Source of the DNA: JBCBJZ01 sp038522635
Lineage (GTDB): Bacteria; Pseudomonadota; Alphaproteobacteria; Rhizobiales; Hyphomicrobiaceae
Assembly: GCA_038522635.1 (NCBI GenBank)
Contig: JBCBJZ010000170.1
Location: 1-6,899 of the forward strand
Direction of reading: 5' to 3'
DNA length: 6,899 nucleotides
The position numbers were made by a program, and so were the translations under genes. Below, piece after piece: positions 6,628 through 6,899 of this stretch. How positions within the stretch are numbered: position 1 is the stretch's first letter; every line of letters starts with the position of its first letter. Under the pieces are notes generated by a model. It was not told the origin of the DNA. It did no database searches and was given only the letters and a program-made list of their open reading frames with translations.

Positions 6628-6899
6628 CTAGCTCGCCGTGGCGCGCGCGTAGGCGTCCTGCGCCGTGCGTCGCGCCAAGACGCCAGCGACATTGGTGCGG
6701 AACGTGACGGTGCCGCGCTTATCGTCGATCGGGCTGCACGCGGCCTTCGCTGCTGCATCGAGTGCGCTCAGCGCCGGCTCATCGAGTGTGCTGCCGACAA
6801 TCGCACGGCCGCATCCGTGACCAGCAGCGGTTTCGCTGCCACCGCGCCGAGGCTGACCCGTGCGGCGGTGATTACACCGGTTTCATCGCAGGTCAGCTT
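6628..6899 (-). pseudogene. FAD-binding subunit of molybdenum hydroxylase, C-terminal part, frame broken; truncated by the right window edge
   Basis: Read on the minus strand from 6899, one frame gives KLTCDETGVITAARVSLGAV then AAKPLLVTDAA, and soon meets TGA at 6770-6768. A second frame takes over with GRAIVGSTLDEPALSALDAA, then SPIDDKRGTVTFRTNVAGVL and LARRTAQDAYARATAS, ending at TAG 6630-6628. Together they read as one C-terminal domain of the FAD-binding medium subunit (CoxM type), in which a SLGAV strand and a PIDD-RG segment followed by an R-rich helix are typical. One base appears to be missing near 6807-6812; an extra G (GCGGGCC for GCGGCC) would restore TDAGRAIVGS. The second frame has a stop at 6885-6883 and no good start, so it is not a separate gene. 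This subunit would pass electrons from the 2Fe-2S clusters to an acceptor. The break may be a true mutation or a homopolymer sequencing or assembly error; the intact neighbouring genes favour error or a recent mutation. Identification rests on only about 90 residues. Confidence 0.8.

Noticed and set aside
6796..6815. Programmed ribosomal frameshift in the FAD subunit
   Set aside because: There is no slippery heptamer or clear downstream stimulator, and subunits of this family are not known to use frameshifting. A lost base in a short G/C run is simpler.
6768..6899. The two FAD-subunit frames as two separate genes
   Set aside because: The second frame has an upstream stop at 6885-6883 and no plausible start or ribosome binding site. 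The two translations join as one domain with a single-base correction.
3732..6899. Annotation of the operon as aerobic CO dehydrogenase (coxMSL)
   Set aside because: The subunit order matches, but the catalytic loop is AYRAPGGP rather than the AYRCSFR signature, and no cox accessory genes are visible in the window.

Overview
This window most likely comes from a GC-rich alphaproteobacterium. The main evidence is the polynucleotide phosphorylase at the left edge, whose core reads in the style of alphaproteobacterial PNPases (for example HGKLAWRAVHP and ESNGSSSMATVCG). Strong G/C bias at third codon positions and many long spurious open frames on both strands fit a high-GC genome. The genus cannot be named from the sequence alone.

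Layout. Positions 1-1173 (+) hold the 3' part of pnp, with the second RNase PH-like core, the KH domain, the S1 domain and a Gly/Arg-rich tail. A near-perfect intrinsic terminator follows at 1268-1300. Positions 1370-3403 (+) hold a complete gene for a large alpha/beta hydrolase domain protein (677 aa) of unknown substrate. A plausible -35/-10 promoter sits just upstream, placed so that transcription could begin at the A of the ATG. This gene converges, across only 33 bases, on a minus-strand operon that fills the rest of the window.

The minus-strand operon is read right to left. It contains the C-terminal part of an FAD-binding subunit (6899-6628, frame broken by an apparent one-base loss), a 2Fe-2S subunit (6516-6040), a molybdopterin-binding catalytic subunit (6035-3732) and an 81-aa MoaD/ThiS-type sulfur carrier ending in Gly-Gly (3682-3437). 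This is the medium-small-large subunit order known from CoxMSL-type enzymes of the xanthine dehydrogenase/CO dehydrogenase family, with a small protein of the cofactor-making type attached at the end.

How the genes work together. The three subunits would form a molybdenum hydroxylase: substrate is hydroxylated at the Mo centre, electrons pass through two 2Fe-2S clusters and leave at FAD. The MoaD-like protein may supply sulfur for molybdopterin synthesis, or serve another sulfur-transfer role for this enzyme. The catalytic subunit keeps the general motifs (GGGFGGK, AYRAPGGP, KGVGE) but lacks the AYRCSFR loop of true form I CO dehydrogenase, so CO is an unlikely substrate; the real substrate is not evident. 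The main oddities are the broken FAD-subunit frame, the dedicated MoaD-like gene and the possible leaderless start of the hydrolase. I found no tRNA, rRNA, CRISPR array, insertion sequence or phage gene, and no clear evidence of an entirely new system.
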